From assembly GCA_030740295.1 (NCBI GenBank), contig JASLXP010001127.1:1-5500 (forward strand): 5,500 bases of DNA, read 5' to 3'. Below, in pieces: positions 1-5,500 of the stretch. This DNA is from Planctomycetota bacterium (GTDB lineage Bacteria > Planctomycetota > PUPC01 > JACPCR01). Numbering within the stretch: position 1 is the first letter of the stretch; every line of letters begins with the position of its first letter. The translations under genes were made by a program, and so were the position numbers. The notes below the pieces were generated by a model. It worked only from the letters and a program-made list of their open reading frames with translations. It was not told where the DNA came from and did no database searches.

Positions 1-1199
1 AGAAGGTTGCCGCTCATGAACCGGTAGAGGTAGAACTTGCAGAGCGATTGGTCACGGAGCATGAAGAAGAAACGGAAGCCCGGCTCGGATCCATTCCAGC
101 CGATGGGCTGAATCCAGAGGGCGATGGTGCCCTCTTCCAGCCGGATGTTGCCTTCACTGTCGTAGTCGACCCAGTACCGTTCTTTCCCCTCCTCCCCGAG
201 CAGAGCGGCCCTGCCTCGCCGGCCTGTGACAAACTTCATCTTCCTCGGAGCTTTCAGAGGACGACGCTCTCCCTGCGCTGCGGCGGCATGAACTGCTCCA
301 TCCATGGGAGCGTAGAAAAGCACATCTTTGCTGACGGCAACGGCGACCGGCAAAGGAGCCTGAAACGACTCAGCACAGCGGAACCCCATGTATCGCCGTT
401 GCGCGCTGGCGAGCAGCGGCTGCCGTGAAGTCACCCGCGCATCCCATTCAGTGAGGCACCACGCTCCGCCTCTCACCACGCAACGGGAAGGAGTCCCTTC
501 GCTCAGCGGGTTCCGCTCTGGCGACTTCAGATAGAACCGTTCGTCCCAGACGTCCTGCACCCATTCCCTGACGTTCCCCGCCATATCGTGCACGCCGTAA
601 GGGCTGCGGTCTTTGGATTTCGATTCCACCGGCAGTGGTTGACCGGGGCCGGCTTCACGGGTGTTGGTGTTCCTGGGAGACCACTTGCCGCCCCAGGGGT
701 AGCGTCGCTGGTCGGCGCCTCTGGCAGCTTTCTCCCACTCGGCTTCGGTTGGCAGTCGACGCCTCATGTGCCTTGCGTAGGCCCAGGCGCCTTGCCGCGA
801 GACTGCAACCACGGGCAAGCGTCTGTCCTTTTCTTTCACCTCGCAGAGGCCGGTGCTCGAAACGTAAGTGATCCGGCAAACCGGATTACCTATGTCGCAA
901 TAAGAATAGACCTGTCTCAGGTTTCCTTTGGCCTTCTGGTTGAGAAACTTCACGTATTGGGCGTTCGTCACTTCGTGCCGGTCGATCCAGTAGGCATCGA
1001 GATAGACCTTGTGCGGGGGAGATTCCGCTACCCGGCCGTGCGCGTCGTCATCATCCGCGCCCATGACAAATTCACCCGCGGGTATAAGCATCTGCGGCAT
1101 GGAGTCGTACCTGGCCGTCTTGACCGTTCCTTCCGCATCGATACGGCTGGCGACAAGAAAAGCACTGCAACACAACACGGAAGACACAAAGCATTTCAT
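1..1199 (-). CDS. Secreted FGE-like (SUMF1-fold) protein with C-terminal LamG/concanavalin-like domain, partial
   Basis: The frame is open from ATG at 1199 to the window edge: 399 full codons, C-terminus missing. Residues 1-22 look like a signal peptide (MKCF, hydrophobic stretch, cleavage probably after IDA). Residues 36-277 carry the hallmarks of the FGE-sulfatase family (PF03781): MLIPAGEFVMG at 37-47, DRHEVTNAQYVKFL at 73-86, RLPTEAEWEKAARG at 148-161, YPWG at 167-170, DMAGNVREW at 205-213, VVRGGAW at 241-247 and MGFRCA at 271-276. Authentic FGE uses a cysteine pair shortly after the GGS(Y/W) motif. An ungapped alignment puts Leu249 and Ala254 at those positions, and Cys248 is one residue off, so sulfatase-activating activity is doubtful. 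A non-catalytic or ligand-binding role is more likely. From about residue 290 a second domain begins; FYAPMDG, RAALLG, GTIALWIQPIGWNG and FRFFFML are typical of LamG_3-type lectin-like sandwiches. The start is supported by AAGGGA 6 nt upstream and by the signal peptide. The gene lies 11 nt behind the hydrolase gene, so it is probably co-transcribed and translationally coupled. The domain call is firm; the biochemical function is open. Confidence 0.9.
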   Translation of the reverse strand, partial: MKCFVSSVLCCSAFLVASRIDAEGTVKTARYDSMPQMLIPAGEFVMGADDDDAHGRVAESPPHKVYLDAYWIDRHEVTNAQYVKFLNQKAKGNLRQVYSYCDIGNPVCRITYVSSTGLCEVKEKDRRLPVVAVSRQGAWAYARHMRRRLPTEAEWEKAARGADQRRYPWGGKWSPRNTNTREAGPGQPLPVESKSKDRSPYGVHDMAGNVREWVQDVWDERFYLKSPERNPLSEGTPSRCVVRGGAWCLTEWDARVTSRQPLLASAQRRYMGFRCAESFQAPLPVAVAVSKDVLFYAPMDGAVHAAAAQGERRPLKAPRKMKFVTGRRGRAALLGEEGKERYWVDYDSEGNIRLEEGTIALWIQPIGWNGSEPGFRFFFMLRDQSLCKFYLYRFMSGNL

Positions 1200-1210
1200 C
1201 CCTGTTCCCT

Positions 1211-4200
1211 TCACGGTTGCTCCTCTCTTCGAGTCTCGATCATCACGGCTGCCGGGCGCCCTTCGTAAGGCGGAACTGTAATGACGATCCCGTTTCCGAC
1301 CCTTTGGGGAGATTCGAGCGGAAGCTCGCCATCAAGAGTCATCAGAGCCGCGCTCTTGCCTGGACTGACTCCGGCCGCTTTCAGATCGAGTTGCAGTTGC
1401 AGCGGTTCACGGTTGTCTTTTCGCCGATCCAATAGCGTGACCACCAGGCGACCGCGGTCGGCCCGGCGAAAAAGCCTGGCCTCAACGTCTTCGGGCAGCG
1501 GGCCGAGGCCAATGTTGTCCAGGAAATCGCCGTGGTTCATTTCCGGACGGCAGGCGCGCCGGAGCCGGACCATCTTCCTCTGCCACTCGCTGGCCATTTC
1601 CGGGGGGCGATTCGACATGAAAAACTCAAACCGGTTACCGATCAAAAAGACCCGTTCAATGGGGTCTTTCGTGTCCACTTTTTCGTCCGGGTAAAATTGC
1701 TGCACCCCGCGGGTGCTGTTGCAGAGGCCGGAGAAGAGGGGGTATTCCGGGAGGGTGTAGCGCACCACCTCGGGATGAGAAAAAGGCCGGTGCCACATCA
1801 GGCCGAGGGCGTGGCTCGTGTAGGGCAGGAGGCGGTCGGATGAATACTCCTGCATGAGGGTGAAGTCGTCCGGAGCATCGGCTCTCAGGCGCTTGTAGAA
1901 ATTGATGATGCTCTGGCCTTCGGCAACGGGTCGCGCGTGTCCATGGTCGAAAGCAAAGCACGGGCTGCCTCTCGAAACGGGACAGCTATCGAGATACCAG
2001 ACATCGGCGCCGTATTCTTTTGCCCACTTCTCCGTGACCCACCAGGCATAGAAGTCCGTCCATTTTTTCGATGCGGGGCAGGTGTTCCAGTAGCCGTCCA
2101 GGTAGCCAGGAATAGTGCTGCTCCACGTTGAATAGTTCCCTCTATGGCTCATCAGGCTTTGCTGGACCCAGTTGTCCTTCATGAAGTCGAGGGCCGGACG
2201 CGGGATGTCCCTGGGGATTTTCTGCGCCAGCCGCGGCTGCCGCACGAATGTTCCGAGGAGAGGGTCGCCGGTATTGAAATTCAAGTAGAAGCCGATGTGC
2301 CCGCCTTTCTCGTGGAGGTCAGCGATGGCTTGGGTGAGGTCCTTTTCCGTGCCCATGTAGGGATTTGGGAAAGCGAAGGCATGGTACGAAAGCTCGCCGC
2401 CGGTCATCTCGCTCCAGAGCTGGACGTACTTGATCCCGATGGCCTTGGCGTTTTCGATGATGCGCGGGAAGTCTGCGAATTCGTAATTCGGCCCGCCGCT
2501 CATCACGTACCCGTCCGCCTCCTTGAGCCAATCCGGCGGCTTACGTATTTTGAAGCTTTTGCGGAACCAGGAGCGGTAGAGGTCGGCGGCCCTGTGCCAG
2601 TCGCCACGGTGGATGGCCAGCCCGCACGGTCCCGGTTTCCAGGTCTGGCCGGGCCAGCAGAGGGCCCAGCGCTGGATGGCCAGGTGCAGGCGCCGACCCT
2701 GCGGATCGCTCTGCGCCAGCAGTTCCGTCTGCGGCAGAGGATCGACATCGCCGACCTTGAGATACAGGCCGCCCTCGCTTCCGTAAAAGTCGAACCAGCC
2801 CATCGTCGCGTAGCTGATGTAGGAGACCTTCCTCCGGCTTCCCAGGTTCTTTCCGGGCTCGGGAATCTTCTGCCCCATCAACGTCGGCAGAATAACGTGC
2901 GGTGCCTCTCCGCAAAGGTCTTCGGGAAGATCCGAGAAATCCGGATAGCGTACCCGATGGACAACGAGCGACCGGCTGGGCCGGTGGGTAAGCGGATTTT
3001 TCAGCTTGAGATTCCATTCGGTCTCCACGCCCTTGGGCGGCACAGTGACAGACAGCTCGAGTGAAATGGAACCGGAGATCGTGTGAAGGATTTCAAGAGT
3101 CTGGCCCCGAGCATCCTCGCGTCTCTCAACCGCGGAGAGAGTCTCATAATCGGGCACTATCGTTTCAACGTCCTCCTCGCGAAAGAACCGCGGGTTGCGG
3201 ATATAACGCACCGCGTCCAGTTCGATGATAGGAACGCCGCTCTTGCCGAACGCTACTTCCAGCCCGGACGATCTGTTTTTTGCTGAAAGCAGGCGTCCAG
3301 TGCTTCTGTCGAAGGTAAGAGAGACTTCTTCGTTCCCAATGGTCACCGGAGAAGGCTTGGACGAGAGCAGCGGTCGAATCGCTGTTGCCGGGATGGTAAC
3401 GGCGGGGGACACGTAAAGAAGCTCCGTGCCGGCCTGGACGTTGACTTTGAACCAGGCACTCGCATTGGGTGACCATGCACCCGGCGCGATGCCCGAAAGG
3501 ACGCAGGATTTCTCGGGCCCGAGCTTCTGACCCGGCTGAAAATCGAATTGCCCGGCCGGAGTGCGCACGGTCATCGCCGCCCTGATCTCGACGGGGAGCT
3601 TCGGGCCGGACCTGGCAGCCAGGTCTGCCTTCACGTCGTTGCCGCTCCGATGAAGCTGCGCCGGGCCTGCCCCTGCCGAGACTCCGGAGAACCGTAACCG
3701 GCCAAATCCTTCCGGCTCATGGAAGCCACGCTGAAGCACGGCCCACGTGTTGTATTGCTGATGAATCCGGTCATTGCGCGTCAGGTTGAAGCGCCATGCC
3801 GCGCCCGGTTTCGGAGGCCCCTGGAATCCGAATATTTTGAAAGGCACGCGGACTTCTGCGAACCAACTCTGATCTTTCCTGGTTGTTCGCGCCTCCCAAG
3901 CCCCGTCCCATGATCTGTCCATGCCGCGGCCGTCGTAGCGCACGCCCGTTATGTTCACCGCCAGGTGGTAGTAGGGCCCCGGATTGACCGGCTGGAGATA
4001 TAACTCGACCGACTCATCGCCATAAACAGGCCCGTCATGGCCCTTCGCCTTTGGCTTTGGCAGAAGCCGCTTTCGTGCGCCCAACTGGCACTCGACGCCC
4101 AGCAGGAGTGCATCGTCTGTATAAAGAAATCGGAACGTCGTCTTCTGAGCCGCAGCCGTCTGCGATCCAAGCCGGTGCATCTCTGACGCAACCACGGCAA

Positions 4201-4366
4201 AGTCCCACGCCCGGTCATCGTGCGAGCCATCGAGTCTTATGGGACCATTTGCCGGACATGCTGCGATCATGGGGCCGGGTGAGATGGTCAACTCCTCAGC
4301 TCCACCAGTGGCCAGCGCTACGAGAGCGGTCACGGCACACGTCAGTGACAGTGAGAGTAGCCGCAT
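1211..4366 (-). CDS. Secreted CBM9-like plus putative glycoside hydrolase (DUF6259-like) protein
   Basis: The protein is complete at 1051 residues. Residues 1-23 form a signal peptide (MRLLSLS, hydrophobic core, cleavage near GGA/EE), so it is exported. Residues ~35-228 form a CBM9-like/DOMON-type carbohydrate-binding domain: IRLDGSHDDRAW at 43-54, YTDDALLLGVEC at 82-93, DESVELYLQP at 117-126, YYHLAVNITGVRYDG at 132-146, WFAEVRVPFKIFG at 168-180 and WRFNLTRND at 191-199. Residues ~340-600 look like a beta-sandwich of the kind that precedes TIM-barrel hydrolases. They end in DLYRSWFRKSF (595-605), followed by PDWLKEADGYVMSG. Residues ~612-960 alternate strands and helices as in a (beta/alpha)8 barrel (IGIKYVQLW, GGHIGFYLNFN, GADVWYLDSCP, DDFTLMQEY). 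Asp793 and Glu840 are the best candidates for nucleophile and acid/base, by position only. Residues ~965-1048 are a C-terminal beta domain. The architecture matches, from memory, the uncharacterised family Pfam calls DUF6259. Methionines further upstream in frame (4411, 4543) would bury the signal peptide, so ATG at 4366 is preferred, with GAGGT at 4371-4375. The substrate is unknown. Confidence 0.88.
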   Translation of the reverse strand: MRLLSLSLTCAVTALVALATGGAEELTISPGPMIAACPANGPIRLDGSHDDRAWDFAVVASEMHRLGSQTAAAQKTTFRFLYTDDALLLGVECQLGARKRLLPKPKAKGHDGPVYGDESVELYLQPVNPGPYYHLAVNITGVRYDGRGMDRSWDGAWEARTTRKDQSWFAEVRVPFKIFGFQGPPKPGAAWRFNLTRNDRIHQQYNTWAVLQRGFHEPEGFGRLRFSGVSAGAGPAQLHRSGNDVKADLAARSGPKLPVEIRAAMTVRTPAGQFDFQPGQKLGPEKSCVLSGIAPGAWSPNASAWFKVNVQAGTELLYVSPAVTIPATAIRPLLSSKPSPVTIGNEEVSLTFDRSTGRLLSAKNRSSGLEVAFGKSGVPIIELDAVRYIRNPRFFREEDVETIVPDYETLSAVERREDARGQTLEILHTISGSISLELSVTVPPKGVETEWNLKLKNPLTHRPSRSLVVHRVRYPDFSDLPEDLCGEAPHVILPTLMGQKIPEPGKNLGSRRKVSYISYATMGWFDFYGSEGGLYLKVGDVDPLPQTELLAQSDPQGRRLHLAIQRWALCWPGQTWKPGPCGLAIHRGDWHRAADLYRSWFRKSFKIRKPPDWLKEADGYVMSGGPNYEFADFPRIIENAKAIGIKYVQLWSEMTGGELSYHAFAFPNPYMGTEKDLTQAIADLHEKGGHIGFYLNFNTGDPLLGTFVRQPRLAQKIPRDIPRPALDFMKDNWVQQSLMSHRGNYSTWSSTIPGYLDGYWNTCPASKKWTDFYAWWVTEKWAKEYGADVWYLDSCPVSRGSPCFAFDHGHARPVAEGQSIINFYKRLRADAPDDFTLMQEYSSDRLLPYTSHALGLMWHRPFSHPEVVRYTLPEYPLFSGLCNSTRGVQQFYPDEKVDTKDPIERVFLIGNRFEFFMSNRPPEMASEWQRKMVRLRRACRPEMNHGDFLDNIGLGPLPEDVEARLFRRADRGRLVVTLLDRRKDNREPLQLQLDLKAAGVSPGKSAALMTLDGELPLESPQRVGNGIVITVPPYEGRPAAVMIETRREEQP

Positions 4367-4370
4367 ACGG

Positions 4371-4375
4371 ACCTC
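4371..4375 (-). promoter_or_regulatory. Ribosome binding site for the putative glycoside hydrolase gene
   Basis: Read on the minus strand this is GAGGT, 4 nt before ATG at 4366. The spacing is short but acceptable. It lies within the small inverted repeat CCTCGGAGG (4372-4380). The site favours ATG 4366 over the upstream in-frame ATGs at 4411 and 4543, which would put 15 to 59 extra residues before an obvious signal peptide. Confidence 0.5.
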
Positions 4376-4592
4376 GGAGGAGAGAGGGAACGATGAATCA
4401 GGAGTGTGCATTTTCTGCAAAGCCGTTGCTTTATTTTCCAATGCAAATGACTGAACCGCTACGTAAATCATGTCGCCAGCCAGCGAGATACAGGAATAGA
4501 CAGAGGCATCCGTCTGGTTTCTGTTGCACAGGGCGATGGGCAAAGGTCTCTCGTAGATCGAAAAGTCCGGTAGGGTCGAAAGCTGTGCTTAA
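4376..4592. other. Leader region upstream of the two-gene minus-strand unit
   Basis: About 215 bp separate the truncated sulfatase from the hydrolase start. No protein of a recognisable family reads through in any frame. The promoter of the hydrolase/FGE-like unit should lie here or further upstream, but I found no convincing -35/-10 pair. An AT-rich patch near 4425-4445 (minus strand: CATTGGAAAATAAAG) is the most likely zone for an upstream promoter element. The motif TCGAAAAG (4558-4565) starts a short series of TCGAAA repeats that continues into the sulfatase stub. No tRNA, riboswitch or strong hairpin terminator was evident by eye. Confidence 0.4.
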
Positions 4593-4614
4593 TCAATGTG
4601 CTCCTACTCGAAAG
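4558..4614. repeat. Three short direct repeats TCGAAA(A/G)
   Basis: TCGAAA occurs at 4558-4563, 4576-4581 and 4608-4613, each followed by A or G, with start-to-start spacings of 18 and 32 bp. They lie across the end of the truncated sulfatase frame and the leader of the downstream unit. They could be operator half-sites or chance; a 6-7 bp motif is too short to decide. Confidence 0.25.
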
Positions 4615-4736
4615 ATACCTGGGAGCCAGAGAATGTTCGGCTTTTGCGGCCTGGCTGCCGTCTGTATTGGAGTCGTCGCAGTGAAGCACAAAATGCACCT
4701 GGTGACGAGCAGCTTGAAAAGTATCTGCTTGTTCAT
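4593..4736 (-). pseudogene. N-terminal stub of a secreted sulfatase
   Basis: A 47-codon frame starts at ATG 4736 behind an ideal Shine-Dalgarno, AAGGAG, 8 nt upstream. Residues 1-28 look like a signal peptide (MNKQILFKLLV, hydrophobic stretch, cleavage near QTA/A). Residues 29-38, RPQKPNILWL, match the first beta strand of family S1 sulfatases, which normally begins (R/K)PNIL and is followed within a few residues by the acidic metal-binding pair. Here the similarity stops at the Leu, and PGIFRVGAH and a TGA follow. The metal site, the C/S-x-P-x-R formylglycine motif and the whole catalytic domain are absent. The start codon overlaps the stop of the preceding frame (ATGA), as expected for coupled genes of one operon. 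I read it as the remnant of a deletion that removed nearly all of the sulfatase. The alternative, a short functional secreted peptide, cannot be excluded. The call rests on start signals plus a short motif. Confidence 0.62.
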
Positions 4737-4876
4737 TCTCCTTTCTCCTTGCTGACGGTCTCGTCGCGGTCAGATGTAAACTCCGCGAACGGTCGCACAA
4801 GCGCATCACTGGCGGCCTTCATTCGCTTCTTGAGCTCGGATAGCTTCTCGGGATTCCCAGGCGGCATCGAGGTCAT
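4733..4876 (-). pseudogene. C-terminal tail of an unidentified protein preceding the sulfatase stub
   Basis: The frame ending at TGA 4733-4735 carries a helical, charged, coding-like tail: PGNPEKLSELKKRM, then ALVRPFAEFTSD, then a short lysine/glutamate-rich end. The NPEKLSELKKRM stretch resembles C-termini of sulfatases, where a (H/N)PEK-x2-EL helix follows the last beta hairpin; this is a weak match. Third codon positions are mostly G or C, like the neighbouring genes. Its stop overlaps the sulfatase start as ATGA, which suggests the two were once adjacent operon genes. Upstream of about 4880 the same frame stays open to the window edge, but the sequence is not protein-like and then runs antisense to the propeller gene, so the body of this gene is missing. 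An independent 47-codon ORF from ATG 4876 is possible, but no ribosome binding site precedes it. Confidence 0.42.
4745..4750 (-). promoter_or_regulatory. Ribosome binding site of the sulfatase stub
   Basis: The minus strand reads AAGGAG with an 8-nt gap to ATG 4736. A perfect Shine-Dalgarno placed inside the end of the preceding frame is the main reason to treat this short frame as a former true gene start rather than a random ORF. Confidence 0.6.
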
Positions 4877-4884
4877 GGATTTGA

Positions 4885-4974
4885 TCGAGTGATCTGAATC
4901 TGCAGCCGCATGAACAGGACTTCCTTTATTCCGGTACTGTGAATCTGGAAGATGGTATTGGACTGTCGAGTGAT
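4885..4974. repeat. Nested short direct repeats at the edge of the operon scar
   Basis: TCGAGTGAT occurs at 4885-4893 and again at 4966-4974, 81 bp apart. Between them TGAATCTG occurs at 4895-4902 and 4940-4947. Both pairs are exact. They begin about where the coding-like tail ends, so they may mark a rearrangement boundary, a small insertion with a 9-bp duplication, or operator sites for the divergent genes. No transposase or terminal inverted repeat is visible. Confidence 0.35.
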
Positions 4975-5120
4975 TTATGGTGTGGCGATGCTCCACATGC
5001 CGTGCTTCCAGCCGCTCCGCAACCACTATGATGTTTCTGGTGTGTGTTGACGGTCGTAACCTGCTTGACCCCGAATGTATGCGAGGCCCGGACTGTGAAC
5101 GCGGCACTGCCACCAACTGC
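4894..5120. other. Region upstream of the propeller gene
   Basis: No protein-like frame is visible on either strand. The promoter of the plus-strand gene is expected here. TATGAT at 5027-5032 is a good -10 match but has no convincing -35 at 16-18 bp. TTGACG at 5047-5052 is a good -35 match but has no -10 at the right distance. I therefore do not call a promoter. The inverted pair GGTC/GACC (around 5052 and 5067-5070) is too short to call an operator. Confidence 0.35.
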
Positions 5121-5125
5121 AGGAG
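5121..5125 (+). promoter_or_regulatory. Ribosome binding site for the propeller gene
   Basis: AGGAG lies 6 nt before ATG 5132, a near-ideal Shine-Dalgarno and spacing. It fixes the start of a gene that otherwise can only be seen as an open frame running off the window. Confidence 0.8.
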
Positions 5126-5131
5126 ATTGAT

Positions 5132-5500
5132 ATGGCTGCCGGCGACACCCAACAACTGACGTTCAGCGAGCGGCCAGACCCAGTTACTGGCAGGATTTGG
5201 ACGGGACTGACGGACGGCCCGGGTTTCTGCTATCCGCTGTATTTCTTTGGTGACTCGGTCACGAACGACGGCCAAGCCCTGGTGTATTATCGCTGGCATG
5301 CCGATCAGGTCCAGAACTGGAAGCTTGATCTGCACACGGGCCTGGCGACGCAGTTGACTGCCGCAAGCACCCCAAACTGCCAGTGGCGTTTCTGGGATCA
5401 GGATCCGCCGGCGACAGGGGTGCGCGATCAGCTTAGCACCTTGAATCCCGTGACGCAGGAGTTGCTCTACTTCGACGGTAACGACCTGCGCGCCGTGCAT
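5132..5500 (+). CDS. Oligogalacturonate-lyase-like (PL22-type) beta-propeller protein, partial
   Basis: The frame is open from ATG 5132 to the window end: 123 codons, C-terminus missing. The N-terminus (MAAGDTQQLTFSERPDPVTG) resembles that of oligogalacturonate lyases, with a TF...D..TG stretch before the first blade. Blade repeats follow: RIWTGLTDGPGFCYPLYFFG at 21-40, VTNDGQALVYYR at 43-54, NWKLDLHTGLATQLT at 62-76, and a second set with LNPVTQELLYFDGNDLRAV at 104-122. The pattern of a strand, then D/N-G, then LYY or LYF, then W-x-L-D-L-x-T-G-x-x-x-QLT is that of PD40/TolB-like propellers. Known PL22 enzymes cleave unsaturated or saturated digalacturonate in the cytoplasm. The absence of a signal peptide here fits a cytoplasmic role. 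The catalytic histidine and the metal ligands of PL22 would be beyond the window, so activity cannot be judged. The gene is transcribed away from the hydrolase/FGE-like unit. The family-level call is good; the exact substrate (pectin or another uronate oligomer) is an inference. Confidence 0.82.
   Translation, partial: MAAGDTQQLTFSERPDPVTGRIWTGLTDGPGFCYPLYFFGDSVTNDGQALVYYRWHADQVQNWKLDLHTGLATQLTAASTPNCQWRFWDQDPPATGVRDQLSTLNPVTQELLYFDGNDLRAVH

Noticed and set aside
1..1199. Annotation as an active formylglycine-generating enzyme serving the neighbouring sulfatase
   Set aside because: The two catalytic cysteine positions are not cysteine in an ungapped alignment by eye, and the only sulfatase in the window is a stub.
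588..1268. 226-codon open frame on the plus strand
   Set aside because: It is antisense to the FGE-like gene, which shows family motifs through this whole stretch.
2144..3064. 306-codon open frame on the plus strand
   Set aside because: It lies wholly opposite the hydrolase gene, whose frame carries clear domain motifs. The plus-strand product resembles no family and is a GC-rich antisense shadow.
4367..4543. 59-residue N-terminal extension of the hydrolase from ATG 4543
   Set aside because: It would place a non-hydrophobic leader before a standard signal peptide. The GAGGT at 4371-4375 supports ATG 4366 instead.
4051..4755. 234-codon open frame on the plus strand across the hydrolase N-terminus and leader
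   Set aside because: It overlaps the CBM9-like domain and the sulfatase start on the opposite strand, has no recognisable motif, and its composition is arginine/serine-rich as in antisense shadows.
4468..4809. 113-codon open frame on the minus strand
   Set aside because: It overlaps the protein tail and the sulfatase stub in another frame, has no ribosome binding site that I could see, and has no family resemblance.
4733..5500. 255-codon open frame on the minus strand reaching the right edge
   Set aside because: From 5132 onward it is antisense to the well-supported propeller gene, and the middle part has no protein-like character. Only the last ~47 codons look coding, and they are reported as a gene remnant.
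1..5500. CRISPR array, tRNA/rRNA genes, intact insertion sequence
   Set aside because: No regularly spaced repeats, no cloverleaf-type or rRNA-like sequence, and no transposase frame or terminal inverted repeats were found when reading both strands.

Overview
The window shows a carbohydrate-degradation neighbourhood from a GC-rich bacterium. The gene content is a large secreted protein with a CBM9-like domain and a putative glycoside hydrolase, a secreted formylglycine-generating-enzyme-like (FGE-like) protein, the start of a sulfatase, and an oligogalacturonate-lyase-like propeller. This style is typical of Planctomycetota, Lentisphaerota, Verrucomicrobiota and related polysaccharide degraders. 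The taxon is an inference from gene style; no marker gene is present.

Layout. Positions 1-1199 (minus strand) hold a secreted FGE-sulfatase/SUMF1-fold protein that continues into a LamG/concanavalin-like domain and leaves the window at its C-terminal side. Positions 1211-4366 (minus) hold a complete 1051-residue secreted protein with an N-terminal CBM9-like domain, a beta-rich middle, and a TIM-barrel-like region resembling uncharacterised glycoside hydrolases. The two genes are 11 nt apart and read as one transcription unit. Positions 4367-5131 separate this unit from a divergent gene. This stretch contains no intact gene. It does contain what looks like the scar of an older operon: the C-terminal tail of one protein overlapping (ATGA) the first ~38 codons of a sulfatase, which stops just before its first metal-binding residues. 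Positions 5132-5500 (plus) hold the N-terminal 123 codons of an oligogalacturonate-lyase-like (PL22-type) beta-propeller, which leaves the window on the right.

How they may work together. The two minus-strand proteins carry export signals and probably act outside the cytoplasm, binding and cutting a complex glycan. The plus-strand protein has no visible signal peptide and would act on imported unsaturated or uronate-containing oligosaccharides. The sulfatase remnant suggests that the ancestral locus also removed sulfate esters. The substrate cannot be read from the sequence; a uronate-containing and possibly sulfated polysaccharide is an inference.

Three of the real coding regions are easy to miss. 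Two run off the window edges, and the sulfatase stub is only 47 codons. Several longer open frames opposite the real genes are antisense shadows.
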